The notes beneath the pieces are model-generated. The model saw only the letters and a list, made by a program, of their open reading frames with translations. It was not told where the DNA came from and made no database searches. 64,000 nucleotides of DNA, taken from NCBI GenBank assembly GCA_023421795.1, contig JAEZSO010000003.1, positions 1 to 64,000 of the forward strand, given 5' to 3'. This document shows positions 1 through 8,573 of the stretch, in pieces. The first letter of the stretch is position 1. Each line of letters starts with the position of its first letter. This DNA comes from Cyanobacteria bacterium OH_PDB_230 (GTDB lineage: Bacteria; Cyanobacteriota; Vampirovibrionia; Gastranaerophilales; Gastranaerophilaceae). A program made the translations under genes and the position numbers.

Positions 1-196
1 TGTTCTTATCTCTCGTATGTGGTGCTTAATCGCTTTTCGTGTTTTTGTTTTGTTTCTCTCTACTCTTATATAAAAACTTTTGCTTTTCAGAAATTGCTAT
101 ACTGAGTATATACAATTTAAATAAAAACAGCTAAAATCCAATAATGTCAAGCATTACCAGAATATTTCAGAAATAAATATTTCTTGTTACATTCCG

Positions 197-415
197 TTAC
201 AATAAGCTTTTGATAGCCATCAATTCTTCATATGTGGCGCCGGATTCCGCCAATTCTTCCGCGGAGATTCCAAATAAGCTTATAAGATTTTTCTCTTCTA
301 TATTTAATTCATTATTTTTGATGCTGCATAAAACCTTGTTAATGGCATCTTCTCTTTTAATCGTTGTGCCATTTATCTTGTTTTTATTAAATATTCTTTT
401 TTTTGATTTACCCAT
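197..415 (-). CDS. Small hypothetical protein (72 aa)
   Basis: I do not recognise this protein. It is charged, lysine-rich at the N-terminus (MGKSKKRIFNKNK) and ends in a helical segment (ISAEELAESGATYEELMAIKSLL region), which looks like a normal soluble small protein. I chose the ATG at 415 because it has an AGGT Shine-Dalgarno-like sequence just upstream; a longer reading frame from a TTG at 448 lacks one. The opposite-strand frame over the same bases is a hydrophobic shadow. No partner gene is adjacent. Reality of the gene is likely but not certain. Confidence 0.55.
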   Translation of the reverse strand: MGKSKKRIFNKNKINGTTIKREDAINKVLCSIKNNELNIEEKNLISLFGISAEELAESGATYEELMAIKSLL

Positions 416-444
416 AAACCTGATTTCCGAATTAATATAGAATT

Positions 445-535
445 GCAACCAATCGAAAGTCTTTTCTTTCTATTTGTTGCTCATATTTTAGATGAGATTT
501 AAAATTTTCGAGATTACGAAAATTTCTCGCATGGC
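445..535 (+). repeat. Dispersed intergenic repeat, copy 1
   Basis: This stretch shares blocks with two other intergenic stretches in the window (2306-2452 and, reversed, 9506-9590): an AACCAATCGAAAGTC-like block, a TTTGTTGCTC block, and an end made of a small inverted repeat with TTTCG/CGAAA arms. Spacing between blocks varies. It lies between two small hypothetical genes and carries no ORF. Confidence 0.45.
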
Positions 536-723
536 TTTTTTCAATTTTACAAGCAATTAATCTAATTAACAAGAAAAGATTAAAATCTTTCTAAATCAAA
601 GTTCTTAGTAATAACAAGTATTATAGAGAGAAATTGTAAAGCTTTGTAAATTATCTCATGTTAATAAGTTAATTTATTACCTTCATGAGATTTATATCAT
701 TGGTCAGTGAAAGAGAAAAAAGC

Positions 724-1101
724 ATGTGTGAAAGTAAAAATACTAAATATGCAAAATCCTTCAAATCATACAGGAAACTCATTTGGAAACCTTGTCCTGA
801 TGATGGGATGGAACAAGCAAAAGGTACTTTTATAGATACCATCTATTACAATCAAAAACTGGCTCTAGAATGTAATTCCGGAAGAATGGCCAAAATAGTC
901 AAAGATATTTTGAAGGATGAATTTTCTTCAAAAATAGAAAAATCAACCTTGTATGAACTACTCATATATGTTTTAACAAATCGCCTTTGTACTATGCAAT
1001 CCATCAAAAATGTTTTATCATATAAGAAGGAAAGAAACATTCTTGAAATAAAAGAAGTTAAATTTAAAAGCGGAGAGGTCGAACTCAAATGTTTAATCTA
1101 A
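724..1101 (+). CDS. Hypothetical protein, tandem paralog 1 (125 aa)
   Basis: Unrecognised cytoplasmic-looking protein. An ATG at 685 in the same frame has no ribosome binding site; the ATG at 724 follows a purine-rich AGAGAAAAAAG stretch, so I prefer it. Its middle part (GRMAKIVKDILKDEFSS followed by a YELLIYVLTNR segment) aligns with the same region of the next gene (LEAMVKEMLIKEFSPD, then YDLLVDAVVHNI), so the two are diverged tandem duplicates. The last 13 bases overlap the start of that gene, which indicates a two-gene operon closed by the terminator at 1421-1457. Function unknown. Confidence 0.6.
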   Translation: MCESKNTKYAKSFKSYRKLIWKPCPDDGMEQAKGTFIDTIYYNQKLALECNSGRMAKIVKDILKDEFSSKIEKSTLYELLIYVLTNRLCTMQSIKNVLSYKKERNILEIKEVKFKSGEVELKCLI

Positions 1102-1391
1102 AAAATCTAAAAATTGTAAAAGAACTATCTAACATCAAGCCGAAACTCAAATGGCTTATGTTCTCACAAGTTCAAGATTATAAAATCAATTCTAATTATT
1201 TTGATATGATCTGTAGTGATCAGGAAAAAGATATTAATTCAGATAACTTGAAACTTGAAGCAATGGTCAAGGAGATGCTGATAAAAGAATTCAGCCCTGA
1301 CATAAAAAATATGAAATCATATGACCTTCTTGTTGATGCTGTTGTACATAACATAAAGAAAAAACAAGTAGGGACAATCGAAGAAGAATAA
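1089..1391 (+). CDS. Hypothetical protein, tandem paralog 2 (100 aa)
   Basis: Unrecognised small protein that overlaps the preceding gene by 13 bases, with a GGAGAGG ribosome binding site inside that gene's 3' end, so the two are probably translationally coupled. Its sequence pattern (KLKW early, then EAMVKEMLIKEF, then YDLLVDAVVHNIKKKQ) parallels the upstream protein, which shows the pair arose by duplication. It has no signal peptide or membrane segment. A strong terminator follows 30 bases after the stop. No function can be assigned. Confidence 0.65.
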   Translation: MFNLKNLKIVKELSNIKPKLKWLMFSQVQDYKINSNYFDMICSDQEKDINSDNLKLEAMVKEMLIKEFSPDIKNMKSYDLLVDAVVHNIKKKQVGTIEEE

Positions 1392-1420
1392 TCTTTTATT
1401 AAACAATTAACCCATTATCA

Positions 1421-1457
1421 AATAATACTTACAGGCAATGTAAGTATTATTTTTTTT
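1421..1457 (+). terminator. Rho-independent terminator
   Basis: A perfect 13-bp stem (1421-1433 with 1439-1451), loop GGCAA, followed by a run of T. It closes the two-gene hypothetical operon. Confidence 0.85.
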
Positions 1458-1512
1458 GTAAAAAATAAGAACGTAAAAGTATGTTTGATAGTAGGTTTTA
1501 ACAGGAGGCAAT

Positions 1513-1977
1513 ATGAAATATTTAATAAAAAGGCCGGATACATTTTTGAATTCGATAAACGAGGATATAAACTCGCTGCTGCATAGAAGTTTTGACAGTT
1601 TATTCCCGGAATATTTATTTAATCAAGAAATAAAAGGCATGAGTATGCCCGTAGATATAAAAGAATTTGACGATTCTTTTAAAGTGAAAGTCGAGCTGCC
1701 GGGAATTAAGAAAGAAGATATTTTAATTGACATAAACAAATCTTCTTTAAAAATTGAAGCCCATAAAGAAACCGAGAAAGAAGAAGAAAACAAAAGAAAA
1801 AAATATCATAAATCCGAATTCCGATATGGGCAATATTCCAGAACTCTTTATTTCCCGCAGGAAATAGATGTAAAGGCAAGTCAGGCGGATTTAAAACATG
1901 GCGTCTTACACATCAACTTACCAAAAGTTCTTAAAGAAGAAGATAAAACATCAAAACTTGAAATACACGAAGAATAA
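1513..1977 (+). CDS. Small heat shock protein (Hsp20/alpha-crystallin)
   Basis: ATP-independent holdase chaperone that keeps unfolding proteins soluble in the cytoplasm. The alpha-crystallin domain begins at about residue 45 (MPVDIKEFDDSFKVKVELPG), continues with the KKEDI strand and closes with the GVLHINLPK signature near residue 135. Length (154 aa) is typical of the family. A strong AGGAGG site precedes the ATG. It stands alone between the terminator at 1421-1457 and a small ferredoxin-fold protein. No CIRCE or ROSE-like element is obvious, so how it is induced cannot be read from the sequence. Confidence 0.93.
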   Translation: MKYLIKRPDTFLNSINEDINSLLHRSFDSLFPEYLFNQEIKGMSMPVDIKEFDDSFKVKVELPGIKKEDILIDINKSSLKIEAHKETEKEEENKRKKYHKSEFRYGQYSRTLYFPQEIDVKASQADLKHGVLHINLPKVLKEEDKTSKLEIHEE

Positions 1978-2038
1978 AGTATAATAAAATACAAACATCA
2001 CAAAGCTCTAAGCTAAGCAAAAAGGAGAAAAGAGACGT

Positions 2039-2284
2039 ATGGTAACCATTATCGGAATTAAAATGAATCACAGAGTTGAAAATGCTGTAGAATTTCAGTC
2101 AATCCTGACAAAACACGGCTGCTCTATCAAAACAAGAATAGGTTTACATAATGCTGAGCCTAAAAGTTGCGCTCCTTATGGGATAATTATACTTGAGATA
2201 GTTGACCACGCAAAAGCTTTAGAAATTGAAAAAGAACTATTAGAAATCAGCGACATTGAACTTCAAAGAATGATTTTTGATTAA
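2039..2284 (+). CDS. TM1266-like putative regulator of iron-only hydrogenase systems (81 aa)
   Basis: Small ACT/ferredoxin-fold protein. The layout (an IIGIKMNHRVENA start, a central TRIGLHNAEP turn, then GIIILEIVD and a C-terminal helix) resembles the TM1266 family often found near [FeFe]-hydrogenase genes. No hydrogenase gene is visible in this window. Separated by 61 bases from the Hsp20 gene and preceded by an AAGGAG site. Other ACT-like regulatory domains remain possible, so the family call is tentative while the gene itself is convincing. Confidence 0.6.
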   Translation: MVTIIGIKMNHRVENAVEFQSILTKHGCSIKTRIGLHNAEPKSCAPYGIIILEIVDHAKALEIEKELLEISDIELQRMIFD

Positions 2285-2305
2285 GACCTTTTTCAAAAAC
2301 CACAT

Positions 2306-2452
2306 TGCAGCCAATCGGACCGGATAGGGGCATAAAAAGAATTTCGGCTCGTTTTGCCCTGATTTGCAATAATCTCCGTTCGTTCGCTTTGTTGCTCACC
2401 TTTTTAAAGGTGATTTTAAACTTTCGCGTTAGCGAAAAATCTCGACATTATT
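2306..2452 (+). repeat. Dispersed intergenic repeat, copy 2
   Basis: The longest copy of the repeat also seen at 445-535 and 9506-9590. It starts with GCAGCCAATCGGA, contains GCTTTGTTGCTCACC, then a hairpin (TCACCTTTTTAAAGGTGA) and a second hairpin (TTTCGCGTTAGCGAAA). No ORF. The hairpins lack a T-run, so a terminator role is not supported. Confidence 0.5.
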
Positions 2453-2469
2453 AAATAGAAGAAGGCATT

Positions 2470-3834
2470 ATGAACAGAAAAATTGTGATTATAGGAGGCG
2501 GTGCTGCAGGACCCAAGGCAGCTGCTAAGTTGAGACGAGAAAACCCGGATTATATTATTGACTTATACACCCAGGAGAATGTAGTTTCTTATTCGGCTTG
2601 CGGTCTTCCTTATTATATTGAAGGCATTATAGATGATTATAACAAGCTGATAGTAAGACGTCCGGCTCAATTTGCAGAAAAGAATATAAATATCCATTTA
2701 GAACAAAAAGGTATAAAAATACTGCCTGATACAAAAGAGGTAGTGCTTCAGGACGTTAACTCAGGAGTAATATATAACGTATCTTATGATACTTTGATAA
2801 TAGCTACTGGTGCAAAACCTTATATTCCACAAATTGAAAATCTGGATCTCGGGAATGTTTTCTCCTTGAGAACAATACCTGACAGCATTAAAATAAGAGA
2901 AGCTATGCTGAAATCAAAAAAAGCTGTTATAGTCGGAGGCGGCTATATCGCTATAGAACTTCTCGAAGCTTTTGTCCACAATATGATTCATACTACCATT
3001 GTAGATGTAAGCAAATATATAATGGGCATTTTTGACGAAGACATGTCTGAATTAATCCAAAAACATGTGCTTTGCAGAGATTCCAAATATGTAGACATAA
3101 TAAATTCAGACACCGTCGTTAAACTTGAAGGCGAAGACGGATATGTGAAAAAGGTAATAACTGCAAACGGCAAAGAGATTGAAGCAGATTTTGTTGTTAT
3201 AGCTGCAGGGGTTGTGCCGAATACAGAAATAATCGACGGCTTAGATATCAAAAAAGGTTACAAAGGAACAATTTGGGTAGACAGCCATTTTTCAACATCT
3301 AATCCTGCAATTTATGCGGTGGGAGATTGTGTTGAAAAAAGGCATGGCGTAACCCATAAACCTTGTTGGGTACCGCTGGGCTCTACTGCCAATAAAGAAG
3401 GAAGATGTGCTGCTCTCAATATTTCAGGGTCAAACTGTGACTTTGAAGGGGTACTGGGATCTGCAGTAACCAGATATTTTGGCTTCACGATGTCAACAAC
3501 CGGAATAACAGAAAGAGAAGCGAAAGCAGCATGCTATCAGGTTGAAACGGCTCTGGTGACTAAAAAAGACAAAGCCGGTTATATGCCGGAAGTAGAGAAT
3601 ATAACAATAAAACTCATAGTTGATAAGAATTCCAGAGAGATTTTGGGAGCTCAAGCTATAGGCTGTGGTGACGCTGATAAGAGAATAAATGCTGTATCGT
3701 CAGCTATTCTTATGAATACGAAAATCGATGATTTTCTTAATTTAGATCTTCCATATGCGCCGCCGTATTCGCCGGCTATTGACCCGCTATTGAACGCTGC
3801 CCAGATAATATATGATAAATTAGAGAAATCATAA
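2470..3834 (+). CDS. CoA-disulfide reductase-like FAD/NAD(P)H oxidoreductase
   Basis: Pyridine nucleotide-disulfide oxidoreductase of the CoA-disulfide reductase/NADH oxidase group, likely cytoplasmic and involved in thiol or oxygen/polysulfide redox balance. It has an N-terminal FAD Rossmann motif (IVIIGGGAAGPKAA), the single active-site cysteine in SYSACGLPYYI at residue 44, a second nucleotide-binding motif (AVIVGGGYIAIEL) near residue 155, and a GDC motif near residue 285. At 454 aa it lacks the C-terminal rhodanese domain of some relatives. Ends at a bidirectional terminator facing ctpA. Exact substrate (CoA disulfide, oxygen, polysulfide) cannot be decided from sequence. Confidence 0.85.
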   Translation: MNRKIVIIGGGAAGPKAAAKLRRENPDYIIDLYTQENVVSYSACGLPYYIEGIIDDYNKLIVRRPAQFAEKNINIHLEQKGIKILPDTKEVVLQDVNSGVIYNVSYDTLIIATGAKPYIPQIENLDLGNVFSLRTIPDSIKIREAMLKSKKAVIVGGGYIAIELLEAFVHNMIHTTIVDVSKYIMGIFDEDMSELIQKHVLCRDSKYVDIINSDTVVKLEGEDGYVKKVITANGKEIEADFVVIAAGVVPNTEIIDGLDIKKGYKGTIWVDSHFSTSNPAIYAVGDCVEKRHGVTHKPCWVPLGSTANKEGRCAALNISGSNCDFEGVLGSAVTRYFGFTMSTTGITEREAKAACYQVETALVTKKDKAGYMPEVENITIKLIVDKNSREILGAQAIGCGDADKRINAVSSAILMNTKIDDFLNLDLPYAPPYSPAIDPLLNAAQIIYDKLEKS

Positions 3835-3854
3835 ACAATTTGTTAAATACACAT

Positions 3855-3884
3855 AAAAGGCTGATTTTATAAAATCAGCCTTTT
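3855..3884. terminator. Bidirectional terminator
   Basis: Perfect inverted repeat of AAAAGGCTGATTTTA (3855-3869) with its complement (3870-3884), with T or A runs on both sides. It lies between the convergent flavoprotein and S41 protease genes and can stop transcription from both sides. Confidence 0.85.
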
Positions 3885-3906
3885 AAATATCTGGTTGGTA
3901 TCTCAA

Positions 3907-5130
3907 TTATCTATAACTTTTGGTACCTGTTGCTATCATTTTTAGAAGCATGTCTTCTGCTTTTAGAAGTTGAGTATCATGTTTTGTTTTGATGTCATCG
4001 TCAGAAAGTTCGACAGTAACATCAGGCGCTATACCTTTTTTGTTTATGTCTGTGCCGTTAGGGGTTAAATATTTTTGTATAGTGATGTTTACACCGCTTC
4101 CTCCCGGCAATTTGTTTATTTCTTGAACCAATCCTTTTCCGAATGAATTTTCGCCGACCAATAAAGCTCTACGGTTGTCTTTCATAGCTCCTGAGAAAAT
4201 CTCGCTGGCAGAGGCGCTTCCTTTATTTATAAGAATTACAATCGGTTTGTCGCAAACAAATTTTCTTGTAGCTTTTGTTGTGTCTTTGTACCCGTCTCTA
4301 TCGACAGTGCTAACAATGATTCCGCCATTTAAGAACATATTAGCCATAATGATAGCATTGCTCAGCAAGCCGCCCGGGTTTGATCTTAAATCAATTATAT
4401 AACCTTTTTTACGCGCATTTGTCTGAAGAGCCGAAGAAAATTCTGTTGCGGCGTTTTTGCTTATGAAAGAACTAAGTCTTATGTAGCCGACAGAATCGTT
4501 TAATTTAACATTTTCCGGCAATTTTTGAGATACTGATTTTATCTCAATCTCAGCCCTTGTTATCTTATAATTTTTGTTAGGCTGATTTTTTCTTTTTATC
4601 AAAAGATCGACTTGCGTGCCTTCTTCGCCCCTGATTTTATCAGCAGCTTTATCTACGGTGATGCCTTTTGTGGATTCACCATTTATTTCAAGAATTTCAT
4701 CTTCTGCTTTGAGACCGGCTCTTTCTCCCGGGGTGTCTTCAATCGGAGCAATGATTAGTAATTTTCCGTCTCTTACCCCTATCTGAACGCCGATTCCTTT
4801 CAAAGAACCTTTTATGGAACTTGTTTCTTCAGCAAATTCTTTTGGGTTGAGGAATTTTGTATAAGGGTCATTTAAGCTGGCGAGCATCGTGTCTATCGCA
4901 ACATATGCATCTTCATCGGTTTGAATGTGTTTATCGTATTTTCCTCGCCATTTACACCAGTCTTGTTGATTATTTGTCTGATCGACATATTTAGAATTTA
5001 TAAGTTTCCAAACCTGGTCATAAAGCTGAGCGGGTTCAAAAGCTGAAACAGAATTGCCGATAAAGCCTGTTATTATTAAAGCCGCTGACACCAATGTTAT
5101 AGTCCCGTATCTCTTTAGAATTTTTTTCAC
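3907..5130 (-). CDS. ctpA: C-terminal processing protease (S41 family)
   Basis: Exported serine protease that trims or degrades envelope proteins from their C-termini. An N-terminal hydrophobic segment (residues 11-29, ending SVSA) serves as signal peptide or anchor. A PDZ domain covers about residues 100-185. The S41 catalytic core contains SASASE with the likely nucleophile Ser307 and the general-base Lys332 in NSFGKGLVQ, spaced 25 residues as in known CtpA. The start is GTG at 5130, supported by an AGGAG site 7 bases upstream. Length is normal. It is divergent from the mnmA operon and convergent to the flavoprotein gene. Confidence 0.93.
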   Translation of the reverse strand: MKKILKRYGTITLVSAALIITGFIGNSVSAFEPAQLYDQVWKLINSKYVDQTNNQQDWCKWRGKYDKHIQTDEDAYVAIDTMLASLNDPYTKFLNPKEFAEETSSIKGSLKGIGVQIGVRDGKLLIIAPIEDTPGERAGLKAEDEILEINGESTKGITVDKAADKIRGEEGTQVDLLIKRKNQPNKNYKITRAEIEIKSVSQKLPENVKLNDSVGYIRLSSFISKNAATEFSSALQTNARKKGYIIDLRSNPGGLLSNAIIMANMFLNGGIIVSTVDRDGYKDTTKATRKFVCDKPIVILINKGSASASEIFSGAMKDNRRALLVGENSFGKGLVQEINKLPGGSGVNITIQKYLTPNGTDINKKGIAPDVTVELSDDDIKTKHDTQLLKAEDMLLKMIATGTKSYR

Positions 5131-5241
5131 GCACGTTCTCCTCTTTCCAATATTATAATATAAAACGAGACAAATAAATAAATCCTCTTGTCGTATATAA
5201 AACAGTAGAAGTTAATTATTTTTTAAATTTTTACTTTATAC

Positions 5242-5271
5242 TTGATAAAATGCCTTTCAATTTGCTAATAT
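5242..5271 (+). promoter_or_regulatory. Promoter of the 5296-6928 operon
   Basis: TTGATA at 5242-5247 and TAATAT at 5266-5271, 18 bases apart, with an extended -10 TGC directly before the -10. The TGCTA form recurs upstream of many radical SAM genes later in the window. Confidence 0.5.
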
Positions 5272-5295
5272 AGTTTTGGAACCAGGTGAAAGATT

Positions 5296-5892
5296 TTGCA
5301 TAAGTATTATTTTAAAATTAGAAAAAACAATACGGAAATAGAATTCTCTACCGATAACCTTGAAGATTTCGACAAAAAGGTTATAGAGTGGGTTGATGGT
5401 ATTTGCAGTGAAAAACAGCCGGAAAATGCAAATTCAGAACCAAAAAGAATGGATTTTATTGAAATCAGAGATTTGGTTAAGATAAACAAGATTGCCAAAG
5501 CAAAAGAAGAACCCAAAGAGATTCCTGATGTCGATTTCGAGCAAATTTTAGAAGAAACAATAATAAATCCCAGAATCGACTTAGACAAACCAAATACGGA
5601 CGAAAACGAATTAAATAACCTGTTTATTGAAAAACAACCCAAGCATGATGTGGATTATCTTGTCATTACTGCATTCTATATGCTTCATTATGAAAATATA
5701 ATGAGATTTTCAATTAAACAAGTAAACAGCAGGATAGTGCCGTTAAATCATGCTCCTGTTACACACAATACAATACAAGAATCAATAAACCATGGATTGA
5801 TTGAAATTGTTCCTGATTTAACAGGTTTAGGCGATATAACTGAATATGCATTAACTCAAAGAGGAGAGGAATACTACCACAATGAACTCTAA
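5296..5892 (+). CDS. Hypothetical protein with C-terminal winged-helix-like region (198 aa)
   Basis: Unrecognised. The N-terminal ~45 residues look like a small beta-rich domain (YYFKIRKNNTEIEFS). An acidic, low-complexity linker follows. The last ~85 residues (from VDYLVITAFYMLHYEN to LTQRGEEYYHNEL) have the helix pattern of a winged helix-turn-helix domain. The start is TTG, supported by an AGGTGA site five bases upstream in the mRNA. The 3' end overlaps mnmA by 11 bases, so the two are co-transcribed. A link to tRNA thiolation is possible only by position. Confidence 0.65.
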   Translation: MHKYYFKIRKNNTEIEFSTDNLEDFDKKVIEWVDGICSEKQPENANSEPKRMDFIEIRDLVKINKIAKAKEEPKEIPDVDFEQILEETIINPRIDLDKPNTDENELNNLFIEKQPKHDVDYLVITAFYMLHYENIMRFSIKQVNSRIVPLNHAPVTHNTIQESINHGLIEIVPDLTGLGDITEYALTQRGEEYYHNEL

Positions 5893-6928
5893 AGCAAAGG
5901 TAGCTGTGGCGTTAAGCGGAGGAGTAGACAGCTCGACTGTAGCTCATATATTGCAGCATCAAGGGTATGAAGTCGTCGGTATAACGGCAAAAATGATTGA
6001 TGATGAACATTTTGAGCAGGTTGTGAAAAATGCAAAGTCAGTGGCTGATAAACTTGGAATAGAGCATTTCGTTTTGGATTTAAGTCAAAAATTCAAAGAA
6101 AATGTCATCGATTATTTCGAGCATTCTTATAAGTGCGGATACACCCCCAATCCTTGTATTGTCTGCAATAAATTAATCAAATGGGGCGAAATACTAAAGT
6201 TTGCTCTTGAAGAAATTAAGGTAGATTATATAGCTACAGGTCATTATGCAAAAATGAGGCACGATGATGACAGATACCTGCTTTATCCTTCTACCGATAC
6301 GAAAAAAGACCAATTATATTATTTGTTCGATTTATCTCAAGAGCAATTGTCAAAAACATTGTTCCCGATAGGGAATTTGACTAAAGAGCAAGTAAAAACG
6401 ATAGCTTTCGAGCACGATTTACCTTCTAAATCGGCAAAAGAAAGCCAGGATATTTGTTTTATAACCAAACCCATGACAACAAAACAATACATTATGGAAA
6501 AGCTTGGGACTGAAGAAGGTGACCTGATATTGGAAGCAACCGGCGAAAATATGGGGACACACAGTGGTTCTTACCAATATACAATAGGTCAAAGAAAAGG
6601 CATCGGCGTCTCTTATTCTGAACCTTTATATGTGACAAAAATAGATCCCGAAACAAACACCGTATATCTTGGAAAAGAAGAAGATGTAATGAGAAAACAT
6701 GTCGTTGCGGAAAAAATAAACTGGCATGATGACAGATACCAGCTGCCTTCTGAGGCAATGGTCAAGATAAGATATAATATGGAAGCCAAAAAAGCGCTTC
6801 TTACTCAAGTAGATGACAAATTGCATATTACATTCTATGAGCCGGTTTTGGCTCCAGCAAGAGGTCAAGCTGCCGTGTTTTATGACTTTAGAGACGGGCA
6901 TCTTTTGGGTGGCGGCTGGATAATGTAA
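5882..6928 (+). CDS. mnmA: tRNA-specific 2-thiouridylase MnmA
   Basis: Cytoplasmic enzyme that makes 2-thiouridine at wobble position 34 of tRNA Lys, Glu and Gln using ATP and a sulfur relay. The N-terminal PP-loop is ALSGGVDSST (about residues 9-18). The two catalytic cysteines sit in NPCIVCNKLIKWG (near residue 100) and ESQDICF (near 195). The substrate-binding stretch TGHYAK and the C-terminal beta-barrel with GQAAVFYD are present. At 348 aa it is full length. It is translated from within the end of the upstream hypothetical gene. Confidence 0.97.
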   Translation: MNSKAKVAVALSGGVDSSTVAHILQHQGYEVVGITAKMIDDEHFEQVVKNAKSVADKLGIEHFVLDLSQKFKENVIDYFEHSYKCGYTPNPCIVCNKLIKWGEILKFALEEIKVDYIATGHYAKMRHDDDRYLLYPSTDTKKDQLYYLFDLSQEQLSKTLFPIGNLTKEQVKTIAFEHDLPSKSAKESQDICFITKPMTTKQYIMEKLGTEEGDLILEATGENMGTHSGSYQYTIGQRKGIGVSYSEPLYVTKIDPETNTVYLGKEEDVMRKHVVAEKINWHDDRYQLPSEAMVKIRYNMEAKKALLTQVDDKLHITFYEPVLAPARGQAAVFYDFRDGHLLGGGWIM

Positions 6929-6937
6929 CAATCAATT

Positions 6938-8506
6938 TTATTTCTTTTTAAAATCGATATAGTTGATAAATTTGTTTGTGTCATAAAACCAATCTAGTCT
7001 GGAAGGTAGAGTATAGTTAGTTTTAGCTTTTTCAGCAGGAACAAAAACCGCAAAATCTTTATCTTCAAATACTAATTTCCAATTTTTATCTTCTTTAAGT
7101 TTGTCAAAGACCGGATAGCTCTTCTCCAAAATGATTACATCTGTATTGTAATTGGTTATTAATTCATTCCATTTCTTCCCTTTAAGCCTGTGAAAATTGC
7201 TCATTTTGACAATCAGTGATGGGTCGTAAACTTCTTCATATCTTCCATCCATAACTATTTTATTGTTAGGGAACAGTTTATATGCTGCATAGCTTCCATA
7301 GGTAAAATTAATAAATAAATTACCTTTTATCTTATTTAACCTTACAAATTCAACTGCATATATCGGGTATTTTTTTTGAGATATTTTTATCACCCCGTCG
7401 GATTGAATAAGATACCCCAACGTCGCTAAAAGAATTACCCCGTAAACAACCGTCTCTTTTATTTTCACAAACTTTGAGATAAACGCATCCGATTTTATGT
7501 TAAACATATCTCTTATCCTTGAAACGAATGAATTGAAGAGAGAATAGAAGTCATCATATAAGAATGCCGCTGCTGAAATAATAAAAAACGGCTGATGTTT
7601 TATATGCATTATTGACAAGTAAGCGGTGCAAGCCAGTAATATATATTTTGTTTTATCTAGTTTTTCGTAATTTAGTTTCTCTTTTATAGCGCTTGCGATG
7701 GCAACAAAACTACCGGTAATCAAGAATATTTTATAAACCATGTATTTGTATAAATAAACAGTGTGGAATGAACTTCTCCACTCGGTTATTAGAGGTCTTT
7801 TCATAGTTGTGGCTTTCAAGAGGAAAAGAACATAACTTGGTCCGTAAGGGTTAATGAACGTGGCAAGACAACTTAGGCAAAAAGATACGACATAATCTTT
7901 TACCGGCTTTTTGTTTAAAAATTCACCTACTATATAAATAAATAAAAGTCCTATTCCGCTTACGCACCCCCCATGGAGATTGTTCCAGACAATCATCATC
8001 AAGGGGAAATAAAATAGCCATTTTCTCTCGCCAAGCCTTACCTTCTCAAGGAGGTAAATCCACAGTGAAAAGAAGGCAAAGGTGAACATGTGACATCTTA
8101 TTGTTCCCGCAAATATAGGATAGAGAGCCAAAAATGTAAAAATATAGTAAAGAATATTATAAGAATTTGTTGTTTTGACTTCTTTTAGTTTAATTGTTTT
8201 ATAAATGAAAAATAGCGGTAAAAAAGCAAGGAAGGCTTTTAGAAGAGTAAGTCCGGAATCTCCAAGAGCTTTTAGAACCGCATAAAAAATTACACTTGAG
8301 CCCCATTCATGGTCATACCAAAAATGAGTGGGAGTATAAGAAAAAGGATCGTGTTTCATTAATGAAAAGGTCTCAAAAAAATGTTGTCCAACAAGCAACC
8401 TTGCCCAAAGATCATAGTCGGGAATGTTGATTGCAAAAGACATTGCTATACAAAATAAAAAAAGTACTCCAAAAAACAGGTAATGTTTGTTATTCTCTTT
8501 CTTCAT
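6938..8506 (-). CDS. Polytopic membrane protein, GT-C glycosyltransferase-like (522 aa)
   Basis: Integral membrane protein with about ten hydrophobic segments. The first segment is followed by an acidic loop (IPDYDLWARLLVGQHFFET), the arrangement seen in the first periplasmic loop of GT-C glycosyltransferases, which use lipid-phosphate sugar donors. The C-terminal ~140 residues are soluble, with a NTDVIILEKSYP segment. The specific family and substrate are not identifiable by eye. It is a single gene, convergent with mnmA and divergent from the pterin methyltransferase gene. Confidence 0.65.
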   Translation of the reverse strand: MKKENNKHYLFFGVLFLFCIAMSFAINIPDYDLWARLLVGQHFFETFSLMKHDPFSYTPTHFWYDHEWGSSVIFYAVLKALGDSGLTLLKAFLAFLPLFFIYKTIKLKEVKTTNSYNILYYIFTFLALYPIFAGTIRCHMFTFAFFSLWIYLLEKVRLGERKWLFYFPLMMIVWNNLHGGCVSGIGLLFIYIVGEFLNKKPVKDYVVSFCLSCLATFINPYGPSYVLFLLKATTMKRPLITEWRSSFHTVYLYKYMVYKIFLITGSFVAIASAIKEKLNYEKLDKTKYILLACTAYLSIMHIKHQPFFIISAAAFLYDDFYSLFNSFVSRIRDMFNIKSDAFISKFVKIKETVVYGVILLATLGYLIQSDGVIKISQKKYPIYAVEFVRLNKIKGNLFINFTYGSYAAYKLFPNNKIVMDGRYEEVYDPSLIVKMSNFHRLKGKKWNELITNYNTDVIILEKSYPVFDKLKEDKNWKLVFEDKDFAVFVPAEKAKTNYTLPSRLDWFYDTNKFINYIDFKKK

Positions 8507-8573
8507 ATCGTCCCTATCTCATGTTATTATTGTATGCATCTAATTGTACAATAATTTTAAAACTAGGAGTAGT

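Noticed and set aside
210..440. Hydrophobic plus-strand frame
   Set aside because: It is antisense to the better supported 197-415 gene, has no ribosome binding site and reads as leucine/serine-rich noise.
6492..6931. Two minus-strand frames inside mnmA
   Set aside because: They lie wholly within a well conserved gene and resemble no protein.
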